Made by a program: the position numbers and the translations under genes. The notes beneath the pieces were generated by a model, which saw only the letters and a list, made by a program, of their open reading frames with translations, was not told where the DNA came from and ran no database searches. DNA of 20,755 bases, from contig JAANBB010000599.1 of assembly GCA_014621425.1 (NCBI GenBank), positions 1-20,755 of the forward strand, in the 5' to 3' direction. This document shows, in pieces, positions 20,669 through 20,755 of this stretch; positions within the stretch are counted from its first letter, which is position 1; each line of letters begins with the position of its first letter. Origin of the DNA: Cylindrodendrum hubeiense. Its lineage: Eukaryota > Ascomycota > Sordariomycetes > Hypocreales > Nectriaceae.

Positions 20669-20755
20669 ATGTCAGGCGGCTACGAAGGCGGCGGTGGCTA
20701 CAGCGGCGGCGGTGGACGCGGCGGTGGTGACCGAGGCGGCGGTGACCGAGGCGGT
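20669..20755 (+). CDS. Gly/Arg-rich protein, N-terminal fragment (probable RNA-binding protein)
   Basis: Only 29 codons lie inside the window, beginning MSGGYEGGGGYSGGGGRGGG and continuing as DRGG repeats. Such Gly/Tyr/Arg-Gly-Gly starts are typical of fungal RRM or RanBP2-zinc-finger RNA-binding proteins of the FUS/TAF15 kind, and also of some DEAD-box helicases, so the class is a guess. The C/T-rich leader and good start context support a real, well-expressed gene. The rest is beyond the edge. Confidence 0.6.
   Translation, partial: MSGGYEGGGGYSGGGGRGGGDRGGGDRGG

Overview
The window looks like nuclear chromosomal DNA of a filamentous ascomycete (Pezizomycotina, probably Sordariomycetes). 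The evidence is short introns of about 48-132 nt with GTAAGT/GTATGT-type donors and TACTAAT/CTAAC-like branch sites, fungal-type gene architectures (RICTOR/AVO3, the THI20 kinase-TenA fusion, an external alternative NADH dehydrogenase, kynureninase), pyrimidine-rich leaders, and TACCTACC-type simple repeats between genes. The species cannot be named from sequence alone.

Layout. (1) 2-4201, plus strand: a RICTOR/AVO3/Ste20-type TORC2 subunit, three exons. (2) 4938-7142, plus: a THI20-type bifunctional HMP(-P) kinase + TenA protein spread over eleven exons, two of whose introns need GC donors. (3) 7366-9146, minus: an unnamed single-pass membrane protein in three exons, tail-to-tail with THI20, with a probable one-base frameshift near its C terminus (the abandoned frame stays open to 7257). 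(4) About 9.15-14.8 kb: more than 5 kb with no gene I can support, holding minisatellites, small inverted repeats, purine tracts and a GTAC-rich block. (5) 15006-16891, plus: a mitochondrial external alternative NAD(P)H dehydrogenase without an evident EF-hand. (6) 17901-19443, plus: kynureninase (BNA5-type), whose first intron also uses a GC donor. (7) 20669 to the window edge: the first 29 codons of a Gly/Arg-rich protein, probably RNA-binding.

The genes do not form an obvious cluster. RICTOR is growth signalling, THI20 thiamine synthesis and salvage, the dehydrogenase respiratory NADH oxidation, and kynureninase tryptophan breakdown leading to NAD. The link between an NADH dehydrogenase and an NAD-pathway enzyme is probably coincidence. 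I see no transposase, CRISPR array, rRNA, credible tRNA or secondary-metabolism core gene.

The best leads for follow-up are three GC-AG introns among about 18 inferred introns, the apparent C-terminal frameshift in the membrane-protein gene, a 60-nt stop-free intron in the dehydrogenase gene, and the gene-free block with its near-palindromic GTAC element upstream of the dehydrogenase. I did not find a convincing new multi-gene system.
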